Assembly: GCA_036274115.1 (NCBI GenBank)
Contig: DASUGI010000394.1
Location: forward strand, 1 to 10,390
From: JADLHS01 sp036274115
GTDB taxonomy: Bacteria; Verrucomicrobiota; Verrucomicrobiia; Limisphaerales; JADLHS01
Length of the DNA stretch: 10,390 nucleotides
Reading direction: 5' to 3'
Shown: positions 1-7,424 of the stretch, piece by piece
Position numbering within the stretch: the first letter of the stretch is position 1
How the letters are laid out: the number at the start of each line of letters is the position of its first letter
Translations under genes and position numbers: made by a program
The notes under the pieces: generated by a model
Databases searched by the model: none
What the model was told of the DNA's origin: nothing
What the model saw: only the letters and a program-made list of their open reading frames with translations

Positions 1-3000
1 CCGACACCGTTGAGCGGAATCTGCACGATACCGCCGGAACTCGCGATGATGTCGCCGCGGGGCGTTTCCACCAGGATATCTCCCACCGTGTTCCGGGAGC
101 GCGGAAACGCCGGGTCGAGCGACGGCGGGAACGTCGTCGCCAGAATGCCGCTGCCAGGAATCGTCGGCGCGTAGGTGTGAACCTTTCGGGTGACCGGGTC
201 CACATAAATCTTCTCCACCGTCGCCGCGCCACTGCCGCCGGCGCCCGCGTCCACATCGCCTTCGAGTGATTTCACCCAGACATCACCGCCATCATAAGCG
301 GCAATGCGCGAGCCGTTCACATTGACATCCCCGCGAGCAATTACCGTCACGTCGCTTGAACCGCTCGTGAAAATTCCGCGGGCTACCGTGTCCGGCGCGG
401 TGAACTCGCGCGAACCAGCGTTAATCGAGCCATCCGCGTAGATCGTAATGTCGCCCCCGTTTAACGAAGCAATCCTGGTGGAAAACATGTCCAGGTTGCC
501 GGAGAGCGCGACATTGATGTCCGCACCTTCAGTGAAATAATTCGCGAGTGCGGCGTTGCCACGCGGTCCTTGCGAGACGATGCCAACGGTCGCACCGAGG
601 TCCATGTTGCGCGCCGTGAAGTTGAATTGTCCGCCGCCACCCAAGCGATATCCGGAATCGGGATTGGTCGGCACATCCTGGCTGGCCGCGTAAAGTTGCT
701 GCAAAGCAGTCGCGCTCACGAACACAGCGGGCTTTGTGACCGGTTCACCATTCGCATCCAGAATTGGCGTACCACCCGCATCAAAGGTGCGAATACGCAG
801 GTTCAGCAATGCCTGCAATTGTTCGCCCGTCATCTTCCCTTGAAACGTCAGCACCCTGGTGGCGGCGTTGTAAAAGAACTGATTTTGCACGCCCGCCGCG
901 GAACCGGTGAGTGGCGGGTAAATCAGATTCAAGAGCGGATCGAACAGCGCAAAGTTCGGCGCGCTGTCCAGCGTCACGCTGGTGAAGATGTTGCGATTGA
1001 TCACGTCACCGGCGACGTTGACGCTCGTCACATCCGAGTCGCGCAGGTTCTGCCCATCGAAACGGCTGTTGATCATGTTGCCGCCGATGTTGATTTCCGC
1101 GCGCTTGGGTGAGCCCAGCAGAATGGCCTCCATGTTGCCGGAGATATTCAGGCGCACCGGCTCAGGGTCGTTCCAGTGAATCGGCACGCTCGCATGGTCA
1201 GCGACACCAAAATCGCCGGCGGCTTTGTATTGGGTCTTGCCGCTGTCCGAAACAATGAGTTGCGTCAGACCGCTGCTCTTTGAGCCAACGAGCGAACCAC
1301 CGTCAGTCGTGGTGATCTCCAGATTGCCGAGCGCTGAGGGGAATAGAATAACATCATTGCCTAGCGTCACACCTCCTGCCCCGGCATTGATCTTCAACGT
1401 GCCCGGGTAGATCGGCGGCAGGTTCTGCGAAAACGTGTCCGTGTAGCGCGGGAGTGCCGTGCCGCGCAGTTGCACGGAATTGCCGCCGTTCAGAATCGTG
1501 TACGCGTCCGGCGCGTAGTCGAAGCGATAACGGTTCGGCGAAGTGCTCGAACCGAGATTGTTGAACACGCCATTCGGATTGCGCACTTCCTGCAACAAAA
1601 CATCCTGGGCCGCATTCACCGTCCAGCCACCATTCACCACACTCAACGCGAGCAAACGCGACGCCGTGCCGGCGTTCTGACCTGCGGTGATTGAGCCCAC
1701 GCCATTGCGCACGACATAATGTCCCGACACATCACGCCCTGCGTTGATGGTCACGTTCCCGGACAACTCACCAAACGCACCGCTGCCTGCATCGCTTTGC
1801 ACGCCGCCCGCCACCGGCAAATAACTCGTGATATCCAATCCCGCGGTCAACGTCACATCGCCGCCGTTAGCCGTGCTGATGCCGCCGAGATCGGAGTGGA
1901 CGAGATAACCTGTCGGTAGAAACAGGAATCCATTCGCCTTCGTGCCGGTGTTGATGCTGCCGCCCAACGCCGTTGCGGTAATGCTGCCACCGTTGACCGT
2001 GCGCACATGACCGCTCGCCAACGTGATGTTGTTCCCGGCCAGCAAACTGATGTTGCCGTCGCGCGTTTCAAGCGAGCCAGTTCCCGAGAAGGAAATCGTG
2101 CCGACACCTGACGTCACCGCATCGGCCAACGAAAAGTTGCGTCCGGCCTGTAACGTAACCGACCAGCCGTCTCCGCCCAGAATGCTCGCGCCGTTGCCGA
2201 TCGTGATGTTGTTTCCGGCTTCCAGCTTCAACAGACTGCCCGGCGCGTTGATCCCGGTGCTGGCCACCAGATCCCAGATTGTGCCCGATGAAATCGTGAT
2301 GTTGTTCAGCGCTTGCAGGGTGATTTGTGAGAAACCGACAAACGCGGAATTCACATTCAAGCTGAGCGTTCCCGCGGCGGGTTCGTCGCCTGAACCTACC
2401 GTGCCCGAACCAATGCCACCGCTGCCCGAATTGCCGATGGTAATGTTCAGCGGGTCAATCAACAGTCGGCCACCAATTCCTCCAGCAACGGCGCTGCCAT
2501 CAATCCGCGAATTGACCGACGACATCAGTGGCGCGGAAACTTCGACGAAGCCGCCATTACCGCCCACTCCCCCGCCCGCCACATTGATTTGCGACGAGGC
2601 CGAATCGTTGAACACGCCCTCGGACTTGATCGTGATTTCCCCGCCGCTGCTGACGGCCGTGGCATCACCATTCGCTGAGATGACCGAATCGTCACCCAGC
2701 GTGATTGAATCGGACGCAATAAGTTCGATGATGCCATTGCGTTCGCGGATGGAATTCGCCTGCACCAGGCCGCCTTGATTGACGACGCGGGCCTCCAACG
2801 CAATCGCGCCCGCATCGGCAACGAGTTGGCCGGAGTTGTCCACTGAACCAGTCGGCAATTTCACAGTGGCACTCAGCCCCCGACCATCCGGGCGCTCGCT
2901 CAACAAAACTTCCTGGCCGGCGATGAGTCCGATGCTGCCTTCCGGCGCCGAGATGCGGCCATGATTTTCAATGCGTTCAGCAATCAGAAACGCCGAGCCA

Positions 3001-3704
3001 CCTTTGCCGACGTTGATTTGTCCGTAGTTGATGATGCTGGCGCTCGGCGGCGGACCGGCGAATTGCCAAAACAATCCCGCACTTGAATCCACCGGACCAA
3101 AGGGCGCGGTGGAAACGATCAAACCGGCGGCGCTCACAAACGAATTTGGACCGAAGTAAAATCCGTTCTGGTTCATCAACACCACAACGCCGTTCGCGGT
3201 GAGGTTGCCGTAAAGCTGTGAAGGGTTGGAGTCGTTGATTCGATTCCAGACGATCGAGGAGGCCGAAGGCTGAATGAACGTCGTGGTCTGTCCAGCGGCA
3301 ATGTTGAAGGACTGCCAGTTCAGTACCGCGTTGTGCGATGCGGTGATGTTCAGTTGATTGCCGTTGGCCACAGCACTGGCCGAACCGCTTTGAACGGTCA
3401 TCCCTTGCGGATTTGCAAAAGCGCTCTGGGCAAATAGGAGGTGCGAAACGGTTAATGCGATCGCAAGTAAGTTTGTGGCAACGCTCGCCCTCACCCCGGC
3501 CCTCTCCCCCAGGAGAGGGAGAAACGCTCGCAGCGGTTTGAGCAAGTGAAGCTTGCTGTTTTGATCGTATTTCGTTCTGCGAACGGGACGAACGCTGCGA
3601 CTGCAATCGCGGTTACCGAACTCACCTGCATCGTTGCCTCGTTCCCCCTCTCCCCGGGGGTGAGGGCGAGCGTCCATCAAACTATTCTTCGTTGTGCGTT
3701 TCAT
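1..3704 (-). CDS. TpsA-type filamentous haemagglutinin-like exoprotein (3' end outside window)
   Basis: This is a large secreted exoprotein of a two-partner secretion system, presumably a surface adhesin or fibre exported by the TpsB encoded just upstream. The frame starts at ATG 3704 and stays open to the left edge: 1234 codons are present and no stop is reached. Residues about 75-97 form a hydrophobic signal-peptide core ending AQSAFA, followed by NPQG. Residues about 98-220 match the haemagglutinin N-terminal (TPS) domain, with NQNG at 178-181 where the family usually has NPNG. A GGFVEVS ... LLIDPLNITI stretch, with D417, is the typical exoprotein transition motif. The rest is Gly/Asn/Val-rich beta-helix-like repeats (GGNM, AGQN, GGDITI). 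Near residues 1170-1180 a GSGI motif recalls DUF3739-type FHA proteins. The start is set by AGGAGGA 8 nt upstream and the TGATG overlap with tpsB. Residues about 11-74 are encoded by an inserted repeat element. The family is clear; the ligand or target is unknown. Confidence 0.93.
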   Translation of the reverse strand, partial: MKRTTKNSLMDARPHPRGEGERGNDAGEFGNRDCSRSVRPVRRTKYDQNSKLHLLKPLRAFLPLLGERAGVRASVATNLLAIALTVSHLLFAQSAFANPQGMTVQSGSASAVANGNQLNITASHNAVLNWQSFNIAAGQTTTFIQPSASSIVWNRINDSNPSQLYGNLTANGVVVLMNQNGFYFGPNSFVSAAGLIVSTAPFGPVDSSAGLFWQFAGPPPSASIINYGQINVGKGGSAFLIAERIENHGRISAPEGSIGLIAGQEVLLSERPDGRGLSATVKLPTGSVDNSGQLVADAGAIALEARVVNQGGLVQANSIRERNGIIELIASDSITLGDDSVISANGDATAVSSGGEITIKSEGVFNDSASSQINVAGGGVGGNGGFVEVSAPLMSSVNSRIDGSAVAGGIGGRLLIDPLNITIGNSGSGGIGSGTVGSGDEPAAGTLSLNVNSAFVGFSQITLQALNNITISSGTIWDLVASTGINAPGSLLKLEAGNNITIGNGASILGGDGWSVTLQAGRNFSLADAVTSGVGTISFSGTGSLETRDGNISLLAGNNITLASGHVRTVNGGSITATALGGSINTGTKANGFLFLPTGYLVHSDLGGISTANGGDVTLTAGLDITSYLPVAGGVQSDAGSGAFGELSGNVTINAGRDVSGHYVVRNGVGSITAGQNAGTASRLLALSVVNGGWTVNAAQDVLLQEVRNPNGVFNNLGSSTSPNRYRFDYAPDAYTILNGGNSVQLRGTALPRYTDTFSQNLPPIYPGTLKINAGAGGVTLGNDVILFPSALGNLEITTTDGGSLVGSKSSGLTQLIVSDSGKTQYKAAGDFGVADHASVPIHWNDPEPVRLNISGNMEAILLGSPKRAEINIGGNMINSRFDGQNLRDSDVTSVNVAGDVINRNIFTSVTLDSAPNFALFDPLLNLIYPPLTGSAAGVQNQFFYNAATRVLTFQGKMTGEQLQALLNLRIRTFDAGGTPILDANGEPVTKPAVFVSATALQQLYAASQDVPTNPDSGYRLGGGGQFNFTARNMDLGATVGIVSQGPRGNAALANYFTEGADINVALSGNLDMFSTRIASLNGGDITIYADGSINAGSREFTAPDTVARGIFTSGSSDVTVIARGDVNVNGSRIAAYDGGDVWVKSLEGDVDAGAGGSGAATVEKIYVDPVTRKVHTYAPTIPGSGILATTFPPSLDPAFPRSRNTVGDILVETPRGDIIASSGGIVQIPLNGV
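3481..3673. repeat. About 193-bp REP/MITE-like element with 17-bp terminal inverted repeats
   Basis: The ends are perfect inverted copies of ACGCTCGCCCTCACCCC (3481-3497 and, inverted, 3657-3673). Just inside the left end, CCCTCT (3500-3505) and AGAGGG (3514-3519) can form a hairpin. The right end has a related CCCCCTCTCCCC tract. No transposase-like protein is encoded and no convincing target-site duplication was found, so the element would be non-autonomous. The 'CTCACCCCGGCCCTCTCCCC' motif resembles a dispersed palindromic repeat that I recall from many GC-rich bacterial genomes. It lies inside tpsA, between the first ten codons and the hydrophobic signal-peptide core, and it contributes an open reading frame. 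An alternative is two independent copies of a shorter palindromic repeat in opposite orientation. Confidence 0.7.
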
Positions 3705-6190
3705 CAGAACTGTCCTCCTAGTGAAAACATGGCACGTGGCTGATACGCTTCGGTGTTAGGCGAATGGGCCAGGGGCCAGGCCACGGCGATTTTCACATCA
3801 ACGCGATTGTTGATGTTGGCCGAAAGGCCGAAACCGGTGCTCCAAAGGAACTCCCGCTGATCCAATCCCGGAACGTCATCCAGGTTGAAGGCCTGGCCCG
3901 CGTCCACAAACAATGAGCCGCGCAACCAAACCGGCGTCACGCCATCAACCACCGCCACGTCCGTCGCGAGATACGGCGCGCGTAACTCCACGCTGCCGAA
4001 CCAACCGCAGTCGCCATACACATCGCCTTCGTAGTAACCGCGCACGCTGTTGATGCCGCCCAGCGCAAATTGTTCGTTGCTGATGAGTGGACCAGTGGCT
4101 GCCTGGCCATTAGCGCGCAACCAGAGCGACCAGTTATTGCGCAGCTTCCAGTCGTAGTTCAGAAAGAGTTGGGCCTTGCCAAATTCCGGCTTTGCATCAG
4201 GCGAATAGGCAGACGCAATGAAGTCCTGGTTGTTACCAACCACATTCGCACTGAAAATCAAGTTGCCGGAAAACGTGCCGCGCGGGCTGACATCGGAAAA
4301 GGTGAAGCCCAGGTTGAACGGCAGATAAGTAATCTCGGTGACGCGCGTCGGATGCGGCGAGGACACCCGGCTTTCGATGATTTGCGACCCTTGCGAGTTC
4401 GTCACCACCGTGGTGATGATAAAGTTATTGGTGTTGTAGCTTTTGACCTCGTTGTATTTCAAATCCAGGCCGGCCGAGAAGTTCAATCGTCGCGTGTCAC
4501 TCAGCACTTTGGGGAGGTTCAGATTCATGCCGGCGCCTTGGTTGATGGTGAGTTCCTGCCCCGTATCCTGGGAGACAATCGTGAGCAACGGCGTTTGCGA
4601 AACAACGGTGGCCGGGCCGTAGGTCACGCCGGTGTCACTGGAAGAACCGCTCACCGAGAAGGTAAAATCCGGACGCCCACCAGCCGGCGGCGGATGGAAT
4701 TGCTTGGTCGCTTCATCATAACCGAAGCTGCCGGCTTCGATGATTCGTTGCTGCACCGATTCCACGTCACCGAACGGAATGCGATAGTAAGCGCCGAAGT
4801 TGGCCACGAGCGGACGATTGAAAAAGTAGTCCGGGTCGGGGCGTGGTGATTTGAATTCCTCGGGCGTGAAGCCATAGAAAACGCCAATCGAATGTTCCCG
4901 TTGCCAAAGGTTGTTGTAGTTGGCCGAAGCATTAAGCCGCCAGTCCGGCGTGCCGGGCGTGGCTTGATTGTTCACCTCCAACCGGCCGTGCAAAGGCAAA
5001 CGATCCTTGATGCGAAGCTCCAGCGCACTCGTGCCGGGCTCCGGACCGGGATTAATGATGGGATAAATGGTGCGATCCCGATTTTGATTGGCGAGATCGA
5101 CCTCGCGTTGCAAGACGGTGCTGTTGATCACCTGGTCCTTCCAGATCAGCGAGTCGCGGATCGTCGGCAGTGCCCGCATGACATTGTTCGAACTGAAATA
5201 ACGATTGCCAGTCACCCGCGCGTCCACCAGGACACCCTCCAGCACCTGAATTCGTATCGTCGCGTTGGTGATCTGCTGTTGCGGGAGCGATACTTTGGCG
5301 CTGATGAAACCACGTTCGCGATAGGCCAGTTGCAATTCGCCGAGCACCTTCTGCACCTGGGCAAACGTAATGTTCGTGCCGATGCCATTGGTGACCACCG
5401 CATCAACGACCGCTTGCGGCAAAAGCGTGTTTCCCACGACATCGTAGCGCTGCACTGCGAACGTGCGCGCCGGAGGCGGGGGCGGATTGTTGGTCGCGAG
5501 GCGCGCAGCGGCCAGCGCGGCTTCCGGCTCGAGGGTCAGACCTTCTTCGACTTTGATTACGACCGTGCCGTCGGTCAGAACTTGTTCCGGCAATTTGACG
5601 ACCGCGCCGTAGTAACCGCGCTCGCGATACGTCGCCTGCAATCGGGTCAGCGCTTTCTCGATTTGCTCCACCGTGACGTTATTGCCCGCAACGGGACTCA
5701 ACAGGCGATCAATCTCCTCGGGTTTAAGTGCTGAGTTTCCGTAGATTTCGAAATGCTCAAAGTTGTACGCAGGCGCGACCGCGGCGGGCAAAGCGGTCGG
5801 AGCCTGCGCCGGCTCGTTTTGATTTGGTCCCTCAACAACATCGAGGCGGATCACGCCATTGGTCAGCGGTTGCCGCGGCAGAGTGATCGGCGTTTGAAGG
5901 TAGCCGCGATCCCGGAACGCCTGCTGCAATCTCGTCAAAGCCGCACGAATTTGCGATGTAGTGACGTTGGTGCCGATGGCCCCCTGCATGGCGCGTTCAA
6001 CCGCCTCCGCATCAAGGACGGAACTGCCGTTGATTTCGTAGCGGCTGATTTGAAACGTCGGAACGATGGGCGCATTCGTTGCCGGCGCCGCAACTGCATT
6101 GGTCCATTGAGCCAGGAGCAGCAGCACCATTGCGTTCGCGAAGGCGATTCTGACGGCTCGGGTTTGAGATTTCCGCAACGATGGCTCCAT
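3704..6190 (-). CDS. TpsB/FhaC-ShlB-type two-partner secretion outer-membrane transporter with extra POTRA domains
   Basis: This is an outer-membrane beta-barrel of the Omp85/TpsB superfamily that recognises the TPS domain of its TpsA partner in the periplasm and exports it. The start chosen, ATG 6190, gives 828 aa; a 78-codon longer ORF would overlap the upstream gene by 167 nt and hide the signal peptide. Residues 1-35 form a signal peptide (RAVRIAFANAMVLLLLAQW...AVAA). Three POTRA_2-like repeats follow at about 45-121, 143-217 and 243-319, each with 'LTRLQxxYRERGYxxxxVxLPxQxxTxGxxxxxVxEG'-like spacing and joined by Ala/Pro-rich linkers. A further ShlB-type POTRA (VTGNRYFS ... IINPGPEPGTSALELRI) lies at about 320-396. 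The barrel occupies about 400-828 and shows VRGYYE (716-721, the loop-6 signature) and LFVDAG (760-765); the protein ends in the aromatic GGQF typical of barrel proteins. Canonical TpsB proteins have two POTRAs and about 550-600 aa. No good Shine-Dalgarno site is seen before 6190. Confidence 0.93.
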   Translation of the reverse strand: MEPSLRKSQTRAVRIAFANAMVLLLLAQWTNAVAAPATNAPIVPTFQISRYEINGSSVLDAEAVERAMQGAIGTNVTTSQIRAALTRLQQAFRDRGYLQTPITLPRQPLTNGVIRLDVVEGPNQNEPAQAPTALPAAVAPAYNFEHFEIYGNSALKPEEIDRLLSPVAGNNVTVEQIEKALTRLQATYRERGYYGAVVKLPEQVLTDGTVVIKVEEGLTLEPEAALAAARLATNNPPPPPARTFAVQRYDVVGNTLLPQAVVDAVVTNGIGTNITFAQVQKVLGELQLAYRERGFISAKVSLPQQQITNATIRIQVLEGVLVDARVTGNRYFSSNNVMRALPTIRDSLIWKDQVINSTVLQREVDLANQNRDRTIYPIINPGPEPGTSALELRIKDRLPLHGRLEVNNQATPGTPDWRLNASANYNNLWQREHSIGVFYGFTPEEFKSPRPDPDYFFNRPLVANFGAYYRIPFGDVESVQQRIIEAGSFGYDEATKQFHPPPAGGRPDFTFSVSGSSSDTGVTYGPATVVSQTPLLTIVSQDTGQELTINQGAGMNLNLPKVLSDTRRLNFSAGLDLKYNEVKSYNTNNFIITTVVTNSQGSQIIESRVSSPHPTRVTEITYLPFNLGFTFSDVSPRGTFSGNLIFSANVVGNNQDFIASAYSPDAKPEFGKAQLFLNYDWKLRNNWSLWLRANGQAATGPLISNEQFALGGINSVRGYYEGDVYGDCGWFGSVELRAPYLATDVAVVDGVTPVWLRGSLFVDAGQAFNLDDVPGLDQREFLWSTGFGLSANINNRVDVKIAVAWPLAHSPNTEAYQPRAMFSLGGQF
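3713..3719 (-). promoter_or_regulatory. Strong ribosome binding site for tpsA inside the tpsB 3' end
   Basis: On the minus strand this reads AGGAGGA, 8 nt before ATG 3704. It lies in the last codons of tpsB, and the tpsB TGA overlaps the tpsA ATG as TGATG. This is the best Shine-Dalgarno match near any full-length gene in the window. It argues for translational coupling of transporter and cargo and fixes the upstream tpsA start as usable. Confidence 0.85.
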
Positions 6191-6212
6191 CGGTATGGTC
6201 GCTTGGGTGAAA

Positions 6213-6239
6213 CCGGCGCGAGCCAACCACTCGCGCCGG
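6213..6239 (-). other. Perfect 10-bp hairpin between the solute-binding-like gene and tpsB
   Basis: CCGGCGCGAG and CTCGCGCCGG form a perfect 10-bp inverted repeat around a 7-nt loop. It sits 18 nt after the TAA of the upstream gene and 22 nt before the tpsB ATG. In the transcribed direction only TTT follows the stem, so it is a poor intrinsic terminator. It could be an mRNA-stability or attenuating element that sets tpsB levels, or a leaky terminator. The structure is seen directly; its role is inferred. Confidence 0.6.
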
Positions 6240-6257
6240 CGGTGAGTTGCCTTCCAA

Positions 6258-7358
6258 TTACAGCGGCGTGACCGCTCCACCTTCAGAGGATCGTTCGACG
6301 CGCACCCTGCTGATTGGCAGCGAATACGCGGAGGTTTGGAGGTCGGCATCAATGGCTGCCTTGAGCGCATTAAGGAAGCTCGTGACCTCACCGGACGCGG
6401 TAGTGCGGCTGAGCAAGTGTTCATAGCCCCACTGCGTGTATTGGCCGTTGATGACCTGGTTGTGATTGTTGCTCACGCTCGAGTACGAGCCGAAAAACGC
6501 CTTGTGGCCGCTGTGACCAAGAATGTTCGCCCCGCCATTGACGTTGACGGCATCCACGCCGGTCAGGTAGCTGATGGCAGGAAGGGTCGCCGCGTTGAGT
6601 TGATCGCGGATCTGGGTGGAATTTCGACCGACCGTATCAATCACGAACGACAGCGTGTTCGAGTTCCACTGATAGGAAATGGGATTTCCGGTGAAACCGT
6701 TTTCACGTTGAATGATCGTGCGTTGACCGGCCGTCGGGTCGCGTTGAATGAAGTAAACGGTTTGCGTGTCGTTGCTGTTGCCCGTGAAAAACCACGCAGG
6801 CAAAGCACCGTTGGCCGCGAGCGCGCGGAACTGTTGCACGGTGATGTTGGTGATCGATGCCGGCGTGCCCGCGCTCTTCACAAAGAAGACCGGCGTGACT
6901 CCAAACAACGTGTCCGCCAGTTCCGGCGAGGTATAAGGCGTCGAAGCCTGGAACACAGACGAATAAGCAATGTCTGCCTTCTTTCCCACAGAAAGCGTCG
7001 TGTCACCCGGCGTGGCCGTCGCCAGGAAATCCACGTTGCGATCCTGCGTGAGATCCTGAATACCGGCTACCGCGCCGTTGTAATACGCGCGCACCGTGAC
7101 AATCTGGCTGCCGAACAGGTTCGTGATGCGGCCACTCCAGGTGACTTTGAGTTGATTCGGCGTCCCAGCGGCATCCGCCGGGTTTTGCGAGATTAGCGAG
7201 CCGTTGGCCGGATTCAGAAACAAACTCCGGATGGCGCGGTACGAAGTATCGCGAAACGCCACGGCGCCGGAGACGTTGATTTCCACCTGCGCCTGCGCGC
7301 CGGTGGCAGCGAGCCATCCGCCCGCCGCAAGGGTCAAAAGAAGTTTTGTCGTTTTCAT
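6258..7358 (-). CDS. Secreted PstS-like solute-binding-fold protein
   Basis: The 366-aa product has a clear signal peptide (MKTTKLLLTLAAGGWLAATGAQA, cleavage about residue 23). Mature-protein features recall phosphate-type periplasmic binding proteins: an N-terminal SGAVAFR near 30-36; VTPVFFVKSAGTPASITNIT at 155-173, like the 'VxPLxxxVxxxNPxxxLTxxQ' strand-linker of PstS; QRDPTAGQR at 205-213 in the place of the PstS 'RxxGSGTR' anion-binding loop; and NGQYTQWGYEHL near 304-315, like the C-terminal 'NGxYPLWxYE' segment. There is no lipobox cysteine, and no ABC permease or ATPase is encoded nearby, so uptake transport is not supported. The ATG at 7358 is chosen over an in-frame TTG at 7364. 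The gene lies 66 nt after the preceding gene and 67 nt before tpsB, consistent with one operon. Ligand and role are unknown; a surface or adhesin-accessory function is speculative. Confidence 0.8.
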   Translation of the reverse strand: MKTTKLLLTLAAGGWLAATGAQAQVEINVSGAVAFRDTSYRAIRSLFLNPANGSLISQNPADAAGTPNQLKVTWSGRITNLFGSQIVTVRAYYNGAVAGIQDLTQDRNVDFLATATPGDTTLSVGKKADIAYSSVFQASTPYTSPELADTLFGVTPVFFVKSAGTPASITNITVQQFRALAANGALPAWFFTGNSNDTQTVYFIQRDPTAGQRTIIQRENGFTGNPISYQWNSNTLSFVIDTVGRNSTQIRDQLNAATLPAISYLTGVDAVNVNGGANILGHSGHKAFFGSYSSVSNNHNQVINGQYTQWGYEHLLSRTTASGEVTSFLNALKAAIDADLQTSAYSLPISRVRVERSSEGGAVTPL

Positions 7359-7424
7359 GTTCAATCTTTCAGGGCAATAAAATGTGGTTTTAGTTGTTGA
7401 TTCAGTTTCGGGGCGCCGCAGTGC

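Noticed and set aside
2023..2778. Long plus-strand open frame (251 codons) opposite tpsA
   Set aside because: It lies wholly antisense to a strong TpsA coding frame, its product is Pro/Ser-rich with no recognisable domain, and such shadows are expected in GC-rich repetitive genes.
2977..3606. Alternative minus-strand frame (209 codons) overlapping tpsA
   Set aside because: It is out of frame with the well-supported TPS domain. Its apparent SPSPGGEGRGEGER segment is just another reading of the palindromic repeat.
4070..5734. Plus-strand open frames (259 and 280 codons) opposite tpsB
   Set aside because: The products are Arg/Gly/His-rich antisense shadows with no motifs, while the minus frame encodes a full TpsB.
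6191..6424. 78-codon N-terminal extension of the tpsB reading frame from ATG 6424
   Set aside because: It overlaps the 3' end of the solute-binding-like gene by 167 nt, is Arg/Ser/Cys-rich shadow-like sequence, and would bury a clear signal peptide that begins at ATG 6190.
7359..7424. Terminator in the 66-nt gap between the two secreted-protein genes
   Set aside because: No stable stem followed by a T-tract is visible; read-through is more likely.
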